Shown: positions 1 to 7,092 of the stretch, one piece after another
How positions within the stretch are numbered: position 1 is the stretch's first letter
Layout of the letters: each line of letters opens with the position of its first letter
Origin: Macrococcoides psychrotolerans
Lineage (GTDB): Bacteria > Bacillota > Bacilli > Staphylococcales > Staphylococcaceae
Direction of reading: 5' to 3'
DNA length: 64,000 nucleotides
Assembly (NCBI RefSeq): GCF_038095555.1
Contig: NZ_CP124591.1
Span: 806,001 to 870,000, forward strand
The notes under the pieces: model-generated
The model's database searches: none
Told to the model about the DNA's origin: nothing
Seen by the model: the letters and a program-made list of their open reading frames with translations, nothing else
Made by a program: the position numbers and the translations under genes

Positions 1-227
1 GTTATTTTTCTATAACCATATGTAAAACGATGTTTCTTACATAGTTCTATAATTTCTCGTTCATCCTCAGATATACTGAAATCTTTGTTTTTCCATCTGT
101 AATAATTTGATTTTGGAATATCTAAAGTTTCTAAAATGACTTTCACTGTATATTTAGATTTCAATTCATTTACTAATTCAACAACTACCTCTGGGACCAC
201 TTCCTTTCCAATTCCTTGTACTTTTTT
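1..227 (-). CDS. IS3-family transposase OrfB, N-terminal part (partial)
   Basis: Start of the DDE integrase part of the transposase, continuing past the left edge. In the -1 frame relative to orfA the minus strand reads VVELVNELKSKYTVKVILE and then a segment including IPKSNYYRWK and FTYGYRKI. These match the N-terminal HTH_21 region of IS3 OrfB proteins. I see no in-frame ATG near its beginning, so it is probably made only as an OrfAB fusion by -1 frameshifting at 227-221. The catalytic D, D and E residues are outside the window, so activity cannot be judged. Confidence 0.75.
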
Positions 228-499
228 AAAATTTCATTTTCTACTTCTTTGCGCTTTAATTCAATTTTTAGCGTCTCAACAGTACTCAATTCTTCATTTC
301 CTTTTCCGTAGGAATATTGTTTACCTACTTGTTGATTGAATCTATGTGTTTCCCCATTTCTATACCATTTCCACCACACTTTAACTTGAGATTCATTTTT
401 AATATTTAAAGCATCCATTATTTCTCTTGTACTATATCCTTTAAGTTTCATTTCTACTACTTTATATTTTATTTCAACTGAATATGCCACTCTTTTCAT
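185..499 (-). CDS. IS3-family transposase OrfA (helix-turn-helix protein)
   Basis: OrfA of an IS3-family element, the DNA-binding part of the transposase. The 104-residue protein starts with MKRVAYSVEIKYKVVEMKLKG and has an HTH near residues 8-45 with the family motif KVWWKWYRNGE. A charged segment follows (about residues 65-100), consistent with the usual leucine-zipper/coiled-coil region. I placed the start at 499 because a GGAGGTG ribosome site lies 8 bases upstream; the open frame extends to 526. The ATG is preceded by AT-rich sequence that may hold the IS promoter. A slippery heptamer near the 3' end should send some ribosomes into orfB. Confidence 0.85.
   Translation of the reverse strand: MKRVAYSVEIKYKVVEMKLKGYSTREIMDALNIKNESQVKVWWKWYRNGETHRFNQQVGKQYSYGKGNEELSTVETLKIELKRKEVENEILKKYKELERKWSQR
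221..227 (-). promoter_or_regulatory. -1 ribosomal frameshift slippery site A AAA AAG
   Basis: On the minus strand orfA reads TTA AAA AAG TAC. This contains the heptamer A AAA AAG in the correct zero-frame phase for -1 slippage. The -1 frame is open from here through the window edge and encodes OrfB-like sequence. This is the classic IS3-family arrangement for making OrfAB. Confidence 0.75.
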
Positions 500-625
500 A
501 GAAAAAACACCTCCGTATAAATTCATTTTAATATGAATTCAACGAAAGTGTTTTTATTTTACTCCCACATCATGGGGTTAGCGCAAATGTCTGATCGTTT
601 TTTATATGCATAAAGGTTCAGAGGA

Positions 626-1675
626 TTATACTTTAAAGTTTAAATTAAAGGCACCTGACTCTAATACGATGAGTATGATGATCAATACAATCGGACCGAT
701 GAAGAAACCGACAAAGCCCATAAGCTTTAATCCGATAAACATCGCAATAAGCGTAGGGAGTGGACTGAGTCCAACGCCTTTGCCCATCACTTTCGGTTCT
801 AATACTTTTCTTTGAATGAGCAGGAAGACCGATAATAGAACGAGTTTGACAGCAAGTGATGAGTCCCCTGTTATATATGCATAGAGCGCCCATGGAATAG
901 TCACACCTGTAGCACCGAGTATGGGCAGCAAATCGACGAGGCAAATGATAAAGCTTAATACGAGTGCATTTTTCGGTGTGATAAATAACAGTCCGATAAA
1001 GGTGAAGAACCAGGTGATTCCGGATAATATAAAAGCCGCACGCAGCATACCAAATACGGATGAGGATACTCTTTTCCATATATACATCGCTTTTTCATAG
1101 GTTTTGTCATACGTATGCTTTCTGATAAAGGCATGCATATTCGGTATTTCCAGCATAAATAAAAATAAGGCGACTAAGAACACAAGTCCAGAAATAAAAG
1201 TTTCTGGTAAGCTTGCAACTAAATTAGTGATACGTTCAGCGTTAAAATAGTTTAATATAGCATCTCTCAGATTAAATAGAAATTTCTGAGTTTCATCAAA
1301 TAATGCATTGGAAACACTTTCTGGAATCATCTTAGCAAGTCGTGCTTCGAATTGTGTCCATGCATCTAATATATTGTTCATCTTGTCTGGCAGGTCTTTT
1401 GAAAACTGAATAATATGCTGGATAAGCTTCGTTAAGAATAAATACATAAATAATAGGATAAACGACAGGATAGAAGTATAAACAATCGTTACGCTCCATT
1501 TTCGGCTCCTCACCTTTTGCTCCAGCAACTTTACAAAGGGCTCTATCATCAGCGCCAGAATAAGTGCGACAATAAGCGGAATGGATATCGGAACGATAAA
1601 GTAGAAGAAGAGCAGTGCGATGACCGCAACTGCTAAGAATGCGATATTTCTTTTTGTTATTAGTCGTTTGAACAT
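626..1675 (-). CDS. AI-2E family (UPF0118) membrane permease
   Basis: Polytopic membrane protein of the AI-2E transporter family. Members have been linked to export of diverse small solutes or to Na+/H+ exchange, and the name does not prove autoinducer-2 transport. The 349 residues hold two early hydrophobic helices (about 10-45), another near 60-85, a central amphipathic region, and a C-terminal helix cluster. The family signature GLSPLPTLIAMFIGLKL followed by GFVGFFIGP is near residues 303-335. Length is normal. The start has TGAGGTGATGCA in front of ATG. It lies 70 bp downstream of the YugN-like gene on the same strand, so the two may be cotranscribed. No clear terminator separates its stop from the IS end. 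Confidence 0.85.
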   Translation of the reverse strand: MFKRLITKRNIAFLAVAVIALLFFYFIVPISIPLIVALILALMIEPFVKLLEQKVRSRKWSVTIVYTSILSFILLFMYLFLTKLIQHIIQFSKDLPDKMNNILDAWTQFEARLAKMIPESVSNALFDETQKFLFNLRDAILNYFNAERITNLVASLPETFISGLVFLVALFLFMLEIPNMHAFIRKHTYDKTYEKAMYIWKRVSSSVFGMLRAAFILSGITWFFTFIGLLFITPKNALVLSFIICLVDLLPILGATGVTIPWALYAYITGDSSLAVKLVLLSVFLLIQRKVLEPKVMGKGVGLSPLPTLIAMFIGLKLMGFVGFFIGPIVLIIILIVLESGAFNLNFKV

Positions 1676-1745
1676 TGCATCACCTCATATAATAAACAAC
1701 CGAATGAAACATAGAAAATTATGCATCACTCGGCTATACTTAATA

Positions 1746-2105
1746 TTATTTTTGAATTGCTACGATATCATTAAATACTTTATTGATTGTTCGTTTGCAA
1801 TGGTCCACAAGCTTATCTGAGAAGTATTCATCTTCTCCGTATTCAATACCTGTTGGATAATAATGTTTACCTAAATAAGGGTCCATCATCTGAAGTTTGG
1901 CATCACGTGCTCCAACATCCCCTTCAACTGCGTAACCAGGAATACGTAGGTAGTAGATTCCTTCATCAAGTTCGTATTTTAAGTCGTAGGTTACACGTTC
2001 GTAATCCCAATGCCCGCCAAGAACAAAGCCATGCTTATTCATTACGTGCTGGATTAATGATTGATCAGCAACGATTGATTCAATGCCTGAATTTGCGAAT
2101 ACCAT
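1746..2105 (-). CDS. YugN-like family protein
   Basis: Small soluble protein of 119 residues resembling the Bacillus YugN-like family, whose function is not established. The sequence has the conserved HWDYERVTYDLKYELDEG and YYLRIPGYAVEGDVGARDA segments and a C-terminal helical stretch ending in VAIQK. A GGGAGGAAC ribosome site precedes the ATG by a few bases. The gene is divergent from ylbC across a 140-bp AT-rich region and lies just upstream of the AI-2E permease gene. No catalytic motif or membrane segment is visible. Family assignment rests on recalled similarity. Confidence 0.7.
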   Translation of the reverse strand: MVFANSGIESIVADQSLIQHVMNKHGFVLGGHWDYERVTYDLKYELDEGIYYLRIPGYAVEGDVGARDAKLQMMDPYLGKHYYPTGIEYGEDEYFSDKLVDHCKRTINKVFNDIVAIQK

Positions 2106-2245
2106 ATTATAGTTCCTCCCTAAGTCATTCTACTTTTAATTTTATGATAAAATCATACTTTCTGCAATCGAATATTCATTTGATTTTAAATAATGTTAAA
2201 ATAGTTATAGAATAAAGGAAGATTGTCAGGAATTGAGGTGTATTT

Positions 2246-3316
2246 TTGAAAAGTATATTGATAAAGTTATTATTTATATTACTTGGCTCGATATTTTTAT
2301 TTTATCTGTTCTATTCGCCGTCGAGCAAGTTTGATATATTAGAAAATCCAGCAAAGGATAAAGTTTCGCATAAACAAATTGAAAAAAAAATAACGCATTC
2401 AGTAAAGCAACCTGCTTTAACTGAGGGGATCGGTCAGTATATCGGTAAACCTATCGATGTACTGACGGATAAATTTGGTTATCCGAATCGTATCTATAGT
2501 TCGAACTTCAGTTACAGAAATTTTGTTTATAAATTGAAGGATGCCTATTATATTGTTGGAGTGAAAGACAACCGCATCAAGATGATCTATGCGACAGGTA
2601 AGGATGCAGATGTTGCACCGTATGAAATATTAAGTCCTTCCGGCAAAATGTTCGATGGTAGCAATATCGTATCAGAACCTATTATTTCTACGCAGGATGG
2701 AGATTATCAGTTCCAGTTATCTGAGGCTGATATAAAGACGCAGGCACTTGTGGAATATGAAGGGCTCTTTATGCAGGCCTTTATCGATAGGTTTACAGGT
2801 AAAATAATGGCTGTGAGATATCTTTCTCCGGATACATTAGTAGAAATGCAGCCCTATGCAATGAGTTATAACGGAAAGACGATAGAGAAGAAGCTCAAGG
2901 ATGAAGTGCATCGAATAGAAGAAATTGCTATTAACAGTAATGAGGTCCTGACGATGTTTGAACTGACAAACACGATGCGTGAACTGAATGAACTTGAACC
3001 TCTAGATACGAATGAAATTATCAATCATACTGCTCAGTTTCAAGTAGCTAAGCTCAGCAATGAGAAGCAGCAGGTCACATCGGTAGAAGATGAGATCGGC
3101 TCTAAACTCAGTGCCGAAGGAATCGATTATCATCATCTGTCTCAAAACATAGCCTATAACTTTGAAGATGTACCAGGTGTTATCAATAGCTGGATGAATT
3201 CAGTGGAACATCGTAACAATCTATTGAATAAAAACATCAATGCGATGGGTGGAGGCATTTCAGGGAGCTATAACTCACTTATATTTTTAGAGGATTTATC
3301 ATTGAAAGAAGATTAG
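2246..3316 (+). CDS. ylbC: CAP-domain protein, YlbC-like
   Basis: Membrane-anchored extracytoplasmic protein of 356 residues. A single N-terminal hydrophobic helix (about residues 4-22) is followed by a low-complexity linker, a CAP-associated N-terminal domain (about 60-200, beginning IGKPIDVLTDKFGYPNR), and a C-terminal CAP/SCP domain (about 235-350) with HLSQNIAYN and WMNSVEHRNNLL. CAP domains of this type occur in bacterial cell-surface proteins of unclear activity. The start is TTG at 2246, with GAGGTG five bases upstream. It heads the conserved ylbC-ylbF series and is followed 11 bp later by ricF, so cotranscription is likely. Confidence 0.8.
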   Translation: MKSILIKLLFILLGSIFLFYLFYSPSSKFDILENPAKDKVSHKQIEKKITHSVKQPALTEGIGQYIGKPIDVLTDKFGYPNRIYSSNFSYRNFVYKLKDAYYIVGVKDNRIKMIYATGKDADVAPYEILSPSGKMFDGSNIVSEPIISTQDGDYQFQLSEADIKTQALVEYEGLFMQAFIDRFTGKIMAVRYLSPDTLVEMQPYAMSYNGKTIEKKLKDEVHRIEEIAINSNEVLTMFELTNTMRELNELEPLDTNEIINHTAQFQVAKLSNEKQQVTSVEDEIGSKLSAEGIDYHHLSQNIAYNFEDVPGVINSWMNSVEHRNNLLNKNINAMGGGISGSYNSLIFLEDLSLKED

Positions 3317-3327
3317 GAAGTGAAGTC

Positions 3328-3750
3328 TTGTTATATACAGAAGAAATATTTGAATGTATTGAAAGTGCTGAACACATCAATACGATGTTAAAGCACAGTA
3401 GCGCCTATCATGAATACCGTGATAGCTATATAGAAATTGCACAAAATAAAGAGGTGCAGCAGCTGAAACGTGATTTTCTGAAAATAAAAATACAATATGA
3501 GGAAGTTCAACGATTTGGCAGGTATCATCCAGACTATACGAAGATTATGATGGAGACAAGAAAGCGTAAGAAGGCATATGATATGCATCCACTTGTAGTC
3601 CTGTTTAAACAGAAGGAAACGCAATTGCAGCAGTTACTAGATGAGATTATTACCATCGTTGCACATGCGATTTCAAATGAAGTAAAGGTTGAAAGAGGGA
3701 ATCCATTTTTTGTAGATCATGTTTGCAGTTCGGGGTGTGGCTGTAGTTAG
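3328..3750 (+). CDS. ricF: YlbF/RicF family regulator
   Basis: Subunit of the Ric (YlbF-YmcA-YaaT) complex, which in Bacillus subtilis carries iron-sulfur clusters and directs RNase Y to mRNA processing, affecting competence, sporulation and biofilm. The 140-residue protein is mostly helical with a charged coiled-coil region (about 25-110). It ends in CSSGCGCS, the cysteine-rich tail expected to help bind a cluster. The start is TTG at 3328 behind AGGAAGTGAAG. It sits between ylbC and the methyltransferase gene, eight bases before the latter, in one apparent operon. Assignment is strong on position, length and tail. Confidence 0.85.
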   Translation: MLYTEEIFECIESAEHINTMLKHSSAYHEYRDSYIEIAQNKEVQQLKRDFLKIKIQYEEVQRFGRYHPDYTKIMMETRKRKKAYDMHPLVVLFKQKETQLQQLLDEIITIVAHAISNEVKVERGNPFFVDHVCSSGCGCS

Positions 3751-3758
3751 GAGGATAT

Positions 3759-4322
3759 ATGAAAGAGGATAAGTTGATTCAAAAATGGATAAGAAAGAAG
3801 GCATTTTTGAATCGGCTGGATGAAATGCTTTATCGTAGTCGAAGTACAGATTTGCTCTACACACAGTGGATGAGTGCCTATGTACTTAAATATATTCATT
3901 TTAACTATCATGATAAGGTGCTATGTATCGGTTGTCATGGTGGAAAGTGGGTTAGTGATATCGATAGAACGGTGAATATCAAAGGATATATACTCGATCA
4001 GTCCGTACGTCAACTCCAGTATGCCATGCATCTTTATCCGCATTTCAACTATGATATTTCTGATGAGCATCTTCCCTTTAAAGAGCGTAAGTTTCATAAA
4101 GTGATTATCAATCAGCCTTTTGACAGTTTCTATGAACATGAGGCGCTCATTCAAGAACTGCAGCGTGTTACAAAGAAAAAAGGGCGCATCATCCTGTTTC
4201 AGCGTAAAGGTATTTTACATCCAAAGTTGAATCTTGAGCCATTGTTACAAAATACTATATTAGCGGTGGCACAAGAAACTGCATATAAAAATATGCTGAT
4301 TTATGAGCTTAAAAGAAAATAA
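3759..4322 (+). CDS. Class I SAM-dependent methyltransferase-like protein, substrate unknown
   Basis: Putative methyltransferase of 187 residues. A Rossmann-type core is visible from about residue 45: motif I is VLCIGCHGGKW, a slightly unusual glycine loop with His where a small residue is common. Then come YILDQSVRQLQYA (acidic residue that would bind the ribose), HLPFKERKFHKVIINQPFD and a final KKGRIILFQRKG segment. The N-terminal 40 residues are basic and helical. It follows ricF by 8 bp and ends at a strong palindromic terminator. The substrate cannot be read from sequence. It is shorter than many family members, and loss of activity is possible. Confidence 0.6.
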   Translation: MKEDKLIQKWIRKKAFLNRLDEMLYRSRSTDLLYTQWMSAYVLKYIHFNYHDKVLCIGCHGGKWVSDIDRTVNIKGYILDQSVRQLQYAMHLYPHFNYDISDEHLPFKERKFHKVIINQPFDSFYEHEALIQELQRVTKKKGRIILFQRKGILHPKLNLEPLLQNTILAVAQETAYKNMLIYELKRK

Positions 4323-4358
4323 ATAAGAAACATCGTGCGTACGCACGATGTTTCTTAT
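4323..4358. terminator. Bidirectional terminator, perfect 36-bp palindrome
   Basis: The two 18-bp arms, starting ATAAGAAACATCG and meeting at GCGTACGC, are perfectly complementary with no spacer. The palindrome lies between the convergent methyltransferase (ending 4322) and glycerophosphodiesterase (ending 4366) genes, and short T-rich runs flank it. It should stop transcription in both directions. Confidence 0.85.
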
Positions 4359-4365
4359 TATCATA

Positions 4366-5277
4366 TTATTGACTAATATTTCGTTTAAGTCTCATCGCAA
4401 TGTCTGGTCGATCGGTGACGATTGTATGGGCACCAGCCTTTAACAATTGTTTCATCTGATCGATACTATTGATAACCCAATAACCGGGGGCGACATTTTG
4501 AGATTGCAGAAATTGTATAAACTGAGGTTGTGCCAATGAAATGCCATAAAAATGCGTAGGAATCTGAAACGTATCTGCCTGTACATGAGCCATATTTTTA
4601 TAGTTGGTACTATAAAGCAGAAAAGTACGTGCGACTTCTTTTTCTCCGGCACCATATGCGATCTCTTTATCACATCGGTTACGGAAGCGTCTGATCTGCT
4701 CATCATAGAAACTTGTGATTAATACTTGATTGAAAGCTTGAGCATCTTCAATGACTGCATATAATGCATCGATGATACGTTTGCCAGCAGCTGTATCCGG
4801 TCCATCTTTAATATCAATATTAATACGAATATCTGGAAATATGCGGATAAGGTCTGATAATGTTACAATCTTTGCATCTGGATGGGCACGAAATGGCTGC
4901 TCACCATTAATATCTGTAAATCGGTAGCCAAAGTCAAGCATCTGTAACTCTGCTAACGTGTGATCATATACAAGTCCTGATCCATTACTCACGCGGTCAA
5001 CCGTAGCATCATGCAGCACAACGACCTCATTATCACGCGTTAAGCGAATATCAATCTCAAAGCCATCTACATCAAGTGTCTGAGCATGCTTAAACGCAAG
5101 CATTGTATGTTCAGGACGTAACTGCAGCCCGCCACGGTGTGCAAATATATAAGGTGCATGACCTTTAAAGTATGGTTTAACATTTTTGGCTGCTGGCGCT
5201 TTTCGTCTGCTGATAAGCGCTGTACTAACGGTGTAGAAAGCACCACCTATGGCAAGTAGTTTCATATATTTATTCAA
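4366..5277 (-). CDS. Glycerophosphodiester phosphodiesterase
   Basis: GDPD-family enzyme that hydrolyses glycerophosphodiesters to glycerol-3-phosphate and an alcohol. The core begins FAHRGG with PEHT nearby, then FEIDIRLTRDNEVVVLHD, giving the His, Glu-Asp and second His expected for the metal site and catalysis. Later blocks INIDIK and YWVINS fit the family barrel. A hydrophobic N-terminal segment (KLLAIGGAFYTVSTALI) suggests membrane anchoring. I chose TTG at 5277 because GGAGGT lies seven bases upstream. The longer frame to 5391 would run through the ylbG start region. ATG at 5265 is an alternative. Confidence 0.85.
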   Translation of the reverse strand: MNKYMKLLAIGGAFYTVSTALISRRKAPAAKNVKPYFKGHAPYIFAHRGGLQLRPEHTMLAFKHAQTLDVDGFEIDIRLTRDNEVVVLHDATVDRVSNGSGLVYDHTLAELQMLDFGYRFTDINGEQPFRAHPDAKIVTLSDLIRIFPDIRINIDIKDGPDTAAGKRIIDALYAVIEDAQAFNQVLITSFYDEQIRRFRNRCDKEIAYGAGEKEVARTFLLYSTNYKNMAHVQADTFQIPTHFYGISLAQPQFIQFLQSQNVAPGYWVINSIDQMKQLLKAGAHTIVTDRPDIAMRLKRNISQ

Positions 5278-5359
5278 CTGTTTGACCTCCGAATAATTTT
5301 GATAATTTAATTTTAACAGAACACATGGTACTATTAAAGAAATGAAAGAGAGGAATATG

Positions 5360-5608
5360 ATGATGTCCATCGTTGAGAGAACACAACTCATAATTTATAT
5401 AAAGAGTCCGAAACACGAAAGACAGCTACGCAAATTCGGACATATCGTGCATATTAATCGTAGTGAAAAATGGTTATCAATGTACATAAATAACGATAAA
5501 CTAGAATGGACGCTTGAACAGCTTGAAAAACTTAAGTTTGTTACAAACGTCGTAAGTTCTTCATACAAATTACTGAAGAAAGATTATTCTAATACATCGG
5601 TGGAATAA
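5360..5608 (+). CDS. ylbG: YlbG family protein (DUF2129)
   Basis: Small cytoplasmic protein of the YlbG/DUF2129 family, conserved in bacilli next to rsmD and coaD; its function is unknown. The sequence RTQLIIYIKSPKHERQLRKFG, the middle YINNDKLEWTLEQLEKL and the end FVTNVVSSSYKLLKKDY match the family pattern. Three tandem ATG codons (5357, 5360, 5363) follow a GAGAGG site; spacing favours the second or third, giving about 82 residues. The open frame extends back to 5342. It is divergent from the glycerophosphodiesterase gene and overlaps tail to tail with the next minus-strand gene by 20 bp. Confidence 0.8.
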   Translation: MMSIVERTQLIIYIKSPKHERQLRKFGHIVHINRSEKWLSMYINNDKLEWTLEQLEKLKFVTNVVSSSYKLLKKDYSNTSVE

Positions 5609-5975
5609 TACGCTGTAGACGTAAGACACCTGTTAAATATTGATAGTAGAGTTCATCTTCATAAAAATGCTGCTTGCTTTTTATCTCGTGCTCTATCACT
5701 TTGATATTATATTGATCGGCCCAATTCTTGAGCATATCATATTTCTTGCTTTGACCATGATATGGATATTTGATGCATTCAAATATGCTGTACATTGCCT
5801 GAAACTTATCCTGTGCCGGATGCATAATCAGAATACAGGACGTCTTCGGCTCAGCTTCAAGTGTCGTATGCAGAAATAATAGACAGTGGACGCGTTCGTG
5901 ATTATATTTCATCAGCTGTTCGAATTCAAACAGGTCGCTTAATCCTGTTCCTAGAGGTATAAATGTCTGTTTCAT
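5589..5975 (-). CDS. Conserved hypothetical protein (possibly DUF7147)
   Basis: Soluble protein of 128 residues with no membrane segment. It opens MKQTFIPLGTGLSDLFEFEQLM and contains LLFLHTTLEAEPKTSCILIMHP and a basic C-terminal half. Proteins like this sit between ylbG and rsmD in staphylococci; I recall a DUF7147 label for such proteins but am not certain of it. A GGAGTCGAACG site precedes the ATG. The 3' end overlaps ylbG by 20 bp on the opposite strand, and its promoter region is shared with rsmD. No function can be proposed from motifs. Confidence 0.65.
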   Translation of the reverse strand: MKQTFIPLGTGLSDLFEFEQLMKYNHERVHCLLFLHTTLEAEPKTSCILIMHPAQDKFQAMYSIFECIKYPYHGQSKKYDMLKNWADQYNIKVIEHEIKSKQHFYEDELYYQYLTGVLRLQRIIPPMY

Positions 5976-6046
5976 CGTTCGACTCCTTTTTAGGTGATAA
6001 ATTAAGTATACTAAATTTTTTATGGAATGGAATATGGGGGAGTATT

Positions 6047-6583
6047 ATGAGAGTTATCGGTGGTAAATATAAGCGCTTTCCTTTAGAAGCGTTAAAAGGT
6101 GTCACAAGTCGTCCGACGACAGATAAAATAAAAGAGACGATGTTCAATATCATTGGGTCACTGGAAGGAAGCGGGCTTGATCTATTTGCTGGCAGCGGTG
6201 CTCTTGGAATAGAAGGGATAAGTAGGGGACTAACGCATGTTGTATTTGTAGATGGCAGCTTCCAGGCGGTCCAGGTCATCAAGAAGAATGTTTCAAAGCT
6301 TGATGAACAGGTTGAAGTCTATAAGAACGATTATAAACGAGCGCTCAAGGCTCTTGTTAAGCGAGAGATGCAGTTCGATATCATCTTCTTAGACCCTCCA
6401 TATGATAAGGGGATTATTGATGATGCACTGCCGTTCATTCGCGCAAACAAGTTACTTAAACCAGGCGGCTTAATTATGATAGAATGTGAAAAGCACGAAA
6501 CAATCGATACGTTAGATTATGAAGTGCTGAAACATGAGAATTATGGCATTACAAAACTAATCTTATTAAGAGGGATAGAATGA
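6047..6583 (+). CDS. rsmD: 16S rRNA (guanine(966)-N2)-methyltransferase RsmD
   Basis: Methylates N2 of a conserved guanine in 16S rRNA during 30S assembly. The 178-residue protein begins MRVIGGKYKRFPLEALKG, has the SRPTTDKIKETMFNII block typical of RsmD, motif I LDLFAGSGALGIE (about residues 45-57), and the catalytic FLDPPYDKG motif, a DPPY form for N-methylation. I start it at 6047 behind GGGGGAG; the frame stays open upstream to 5963 but that part lacks family similarity. Its stop overlaps the coaD start by four bases (ATGA), so the two are translationally coupled. Confidence 0.93.
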   Translation: MRVIGGKYKRFPLEALKGVTSRPTTDKIKETMFNIIGSLEGSGLDLFAGSGALGIEGISRGLTHVVFVDGSFQAVQVIKKNVSKLDEQVEVYKNDYKRALKALVKREMQFDIIFLDPPYDKGIIDDALPFIRANKLLKPGGLIMIECEKHETIDTLDYEVLKHENYGITKLILLRGIE

Positions 6584-7077
6584 AGAATATAGCAGTTATA
6601 CCTGGCAGTTTCGATCCGATTACTTTAGGGCATCTTGATATCATTAAACGCAGTGCAGGGCTCTTCGATGTGGTTCATGTATCAGTGCTGAACAATGCAA
6701 GTAAACAAGGGTTCTTTACGATTGAAGAACGTATCGAAATGATTAGTGAAGCGGTTAAAGATATTCCGAATGTTGAAGTTGAGTATTTTCAAGGACTACT
6801 TGTGGACTACTGCAACAAAGTAGGTGCAAAACAAATTGTGCGTGGTCTACGTGCAGTCAGTGATTTTGAATATGAGATGCAGCTGACAAGTATGAATAAG
6901 AAGCTTAATGATGATCTTGAAACATTATATATGATGACGAATAATCAGTATTCATTTATTTCATCAAGTATGACGAAAGATGTTGCAAAGTACGGTGGAG
7001 ACGTTTCAAGTATCGTACCCCCAAATGTTGAACTTGCTTTAAAACAAAAATATGCAGAAATAAACAGAAGACCTTAG
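6580..7077 (+). CDS. coaD: Phosphopantetheine adenylyltransferase
   Basis: Fourth step of coenzyme A synthesis: transfers AMP from ATP to 4'-phosphopantetheine to give dephospho-CoA. The 165 residues start MKNIAVIPGSFDPITLGHLDI, with the TxGH nucleotidyltransferase motif. They continue with VRGLRAVSDFEYEMQ and YSFISSSMTKDVA, the ISSS motif that contacts ATP phosphates. Length is standard for bacterial CoaD. It overlaps rsmD by four bases. The stop lies inside a 13-bp hairpin stem that also contains the stop of the convergent tmcAL gene, one base away. Confidence 0.96.
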   Translation: MKNIAVIPGSFDPITLGHLDIIKRSAGLFDVVHVSVLNNASKQGFFTIEERIEMISEAVKDIPNVEVEYFQGLLVDYCNKVGAKQIVRGLRAVSDFEYEMQLTSMNKKLNDDLETLYMMTNNQYSFISSSMTKDVAKYGGDVSSIVPPNVELALKQKYAEINRRP

Positions 7078-7092
7078 TTTAAGGTCTTCTGT
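7064..7092. terminator. Hairpin spanning both stop codons of coaD and tmcAL
   Basis: ACAGAAGACCTTA (7064-7076) is perfectly complementary to 7080-7092 with a three-base loop. The stem uses the last codons of two convergent genes, whose stops are at 7075-7077 and 7079-7081. U-runs are weak on both sides (a T-rich stretch follows on the minus strand), so termination is likely but not certain. Confidence 0.6.

Larger units (their letters stand above)
1..585 (-). mobile_element. IS3-family insertion sequence, 3' part cut by window edge
   Basis: The left edge lies inside an insertion element transcribed on the minus strand. It carries a small HTH orfA followed in the -1 frame by orfB, the layout of IS3-family (IS150-like) elements. 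The outer end is probably near 585, where minus-strand sequence starts TGCGCTAACCCCATGATG; IS3 elements usually start with TG. This end lies about 40 bp past the stop codon of the permease gene on the same strand. The other end and any target duplication are outside the window, so the boundary is inferred. Confidence 0.8.

Noticed and set aside
645..1079. 144-residue minus-strand frame overlapping the permease gene
   Set aside because: It lies in another frame of the conserved AI-2E permease and its translation is rich in C, H and R with no domain; an antisense-frame shadow.
1704..1735. Hairpin between the YugN-like gene and the permease gene
   Set aside because: An 8-bp stem with a wobble pair and a long loop; too weak to call a terminator.
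5278..5391. Upstream extension of the glycerophosphodiesterase frame
   Set aside because: It would overlap the ylbG start on the other strand, while a strong GGAGGT before TTG 5277 gives a better start.
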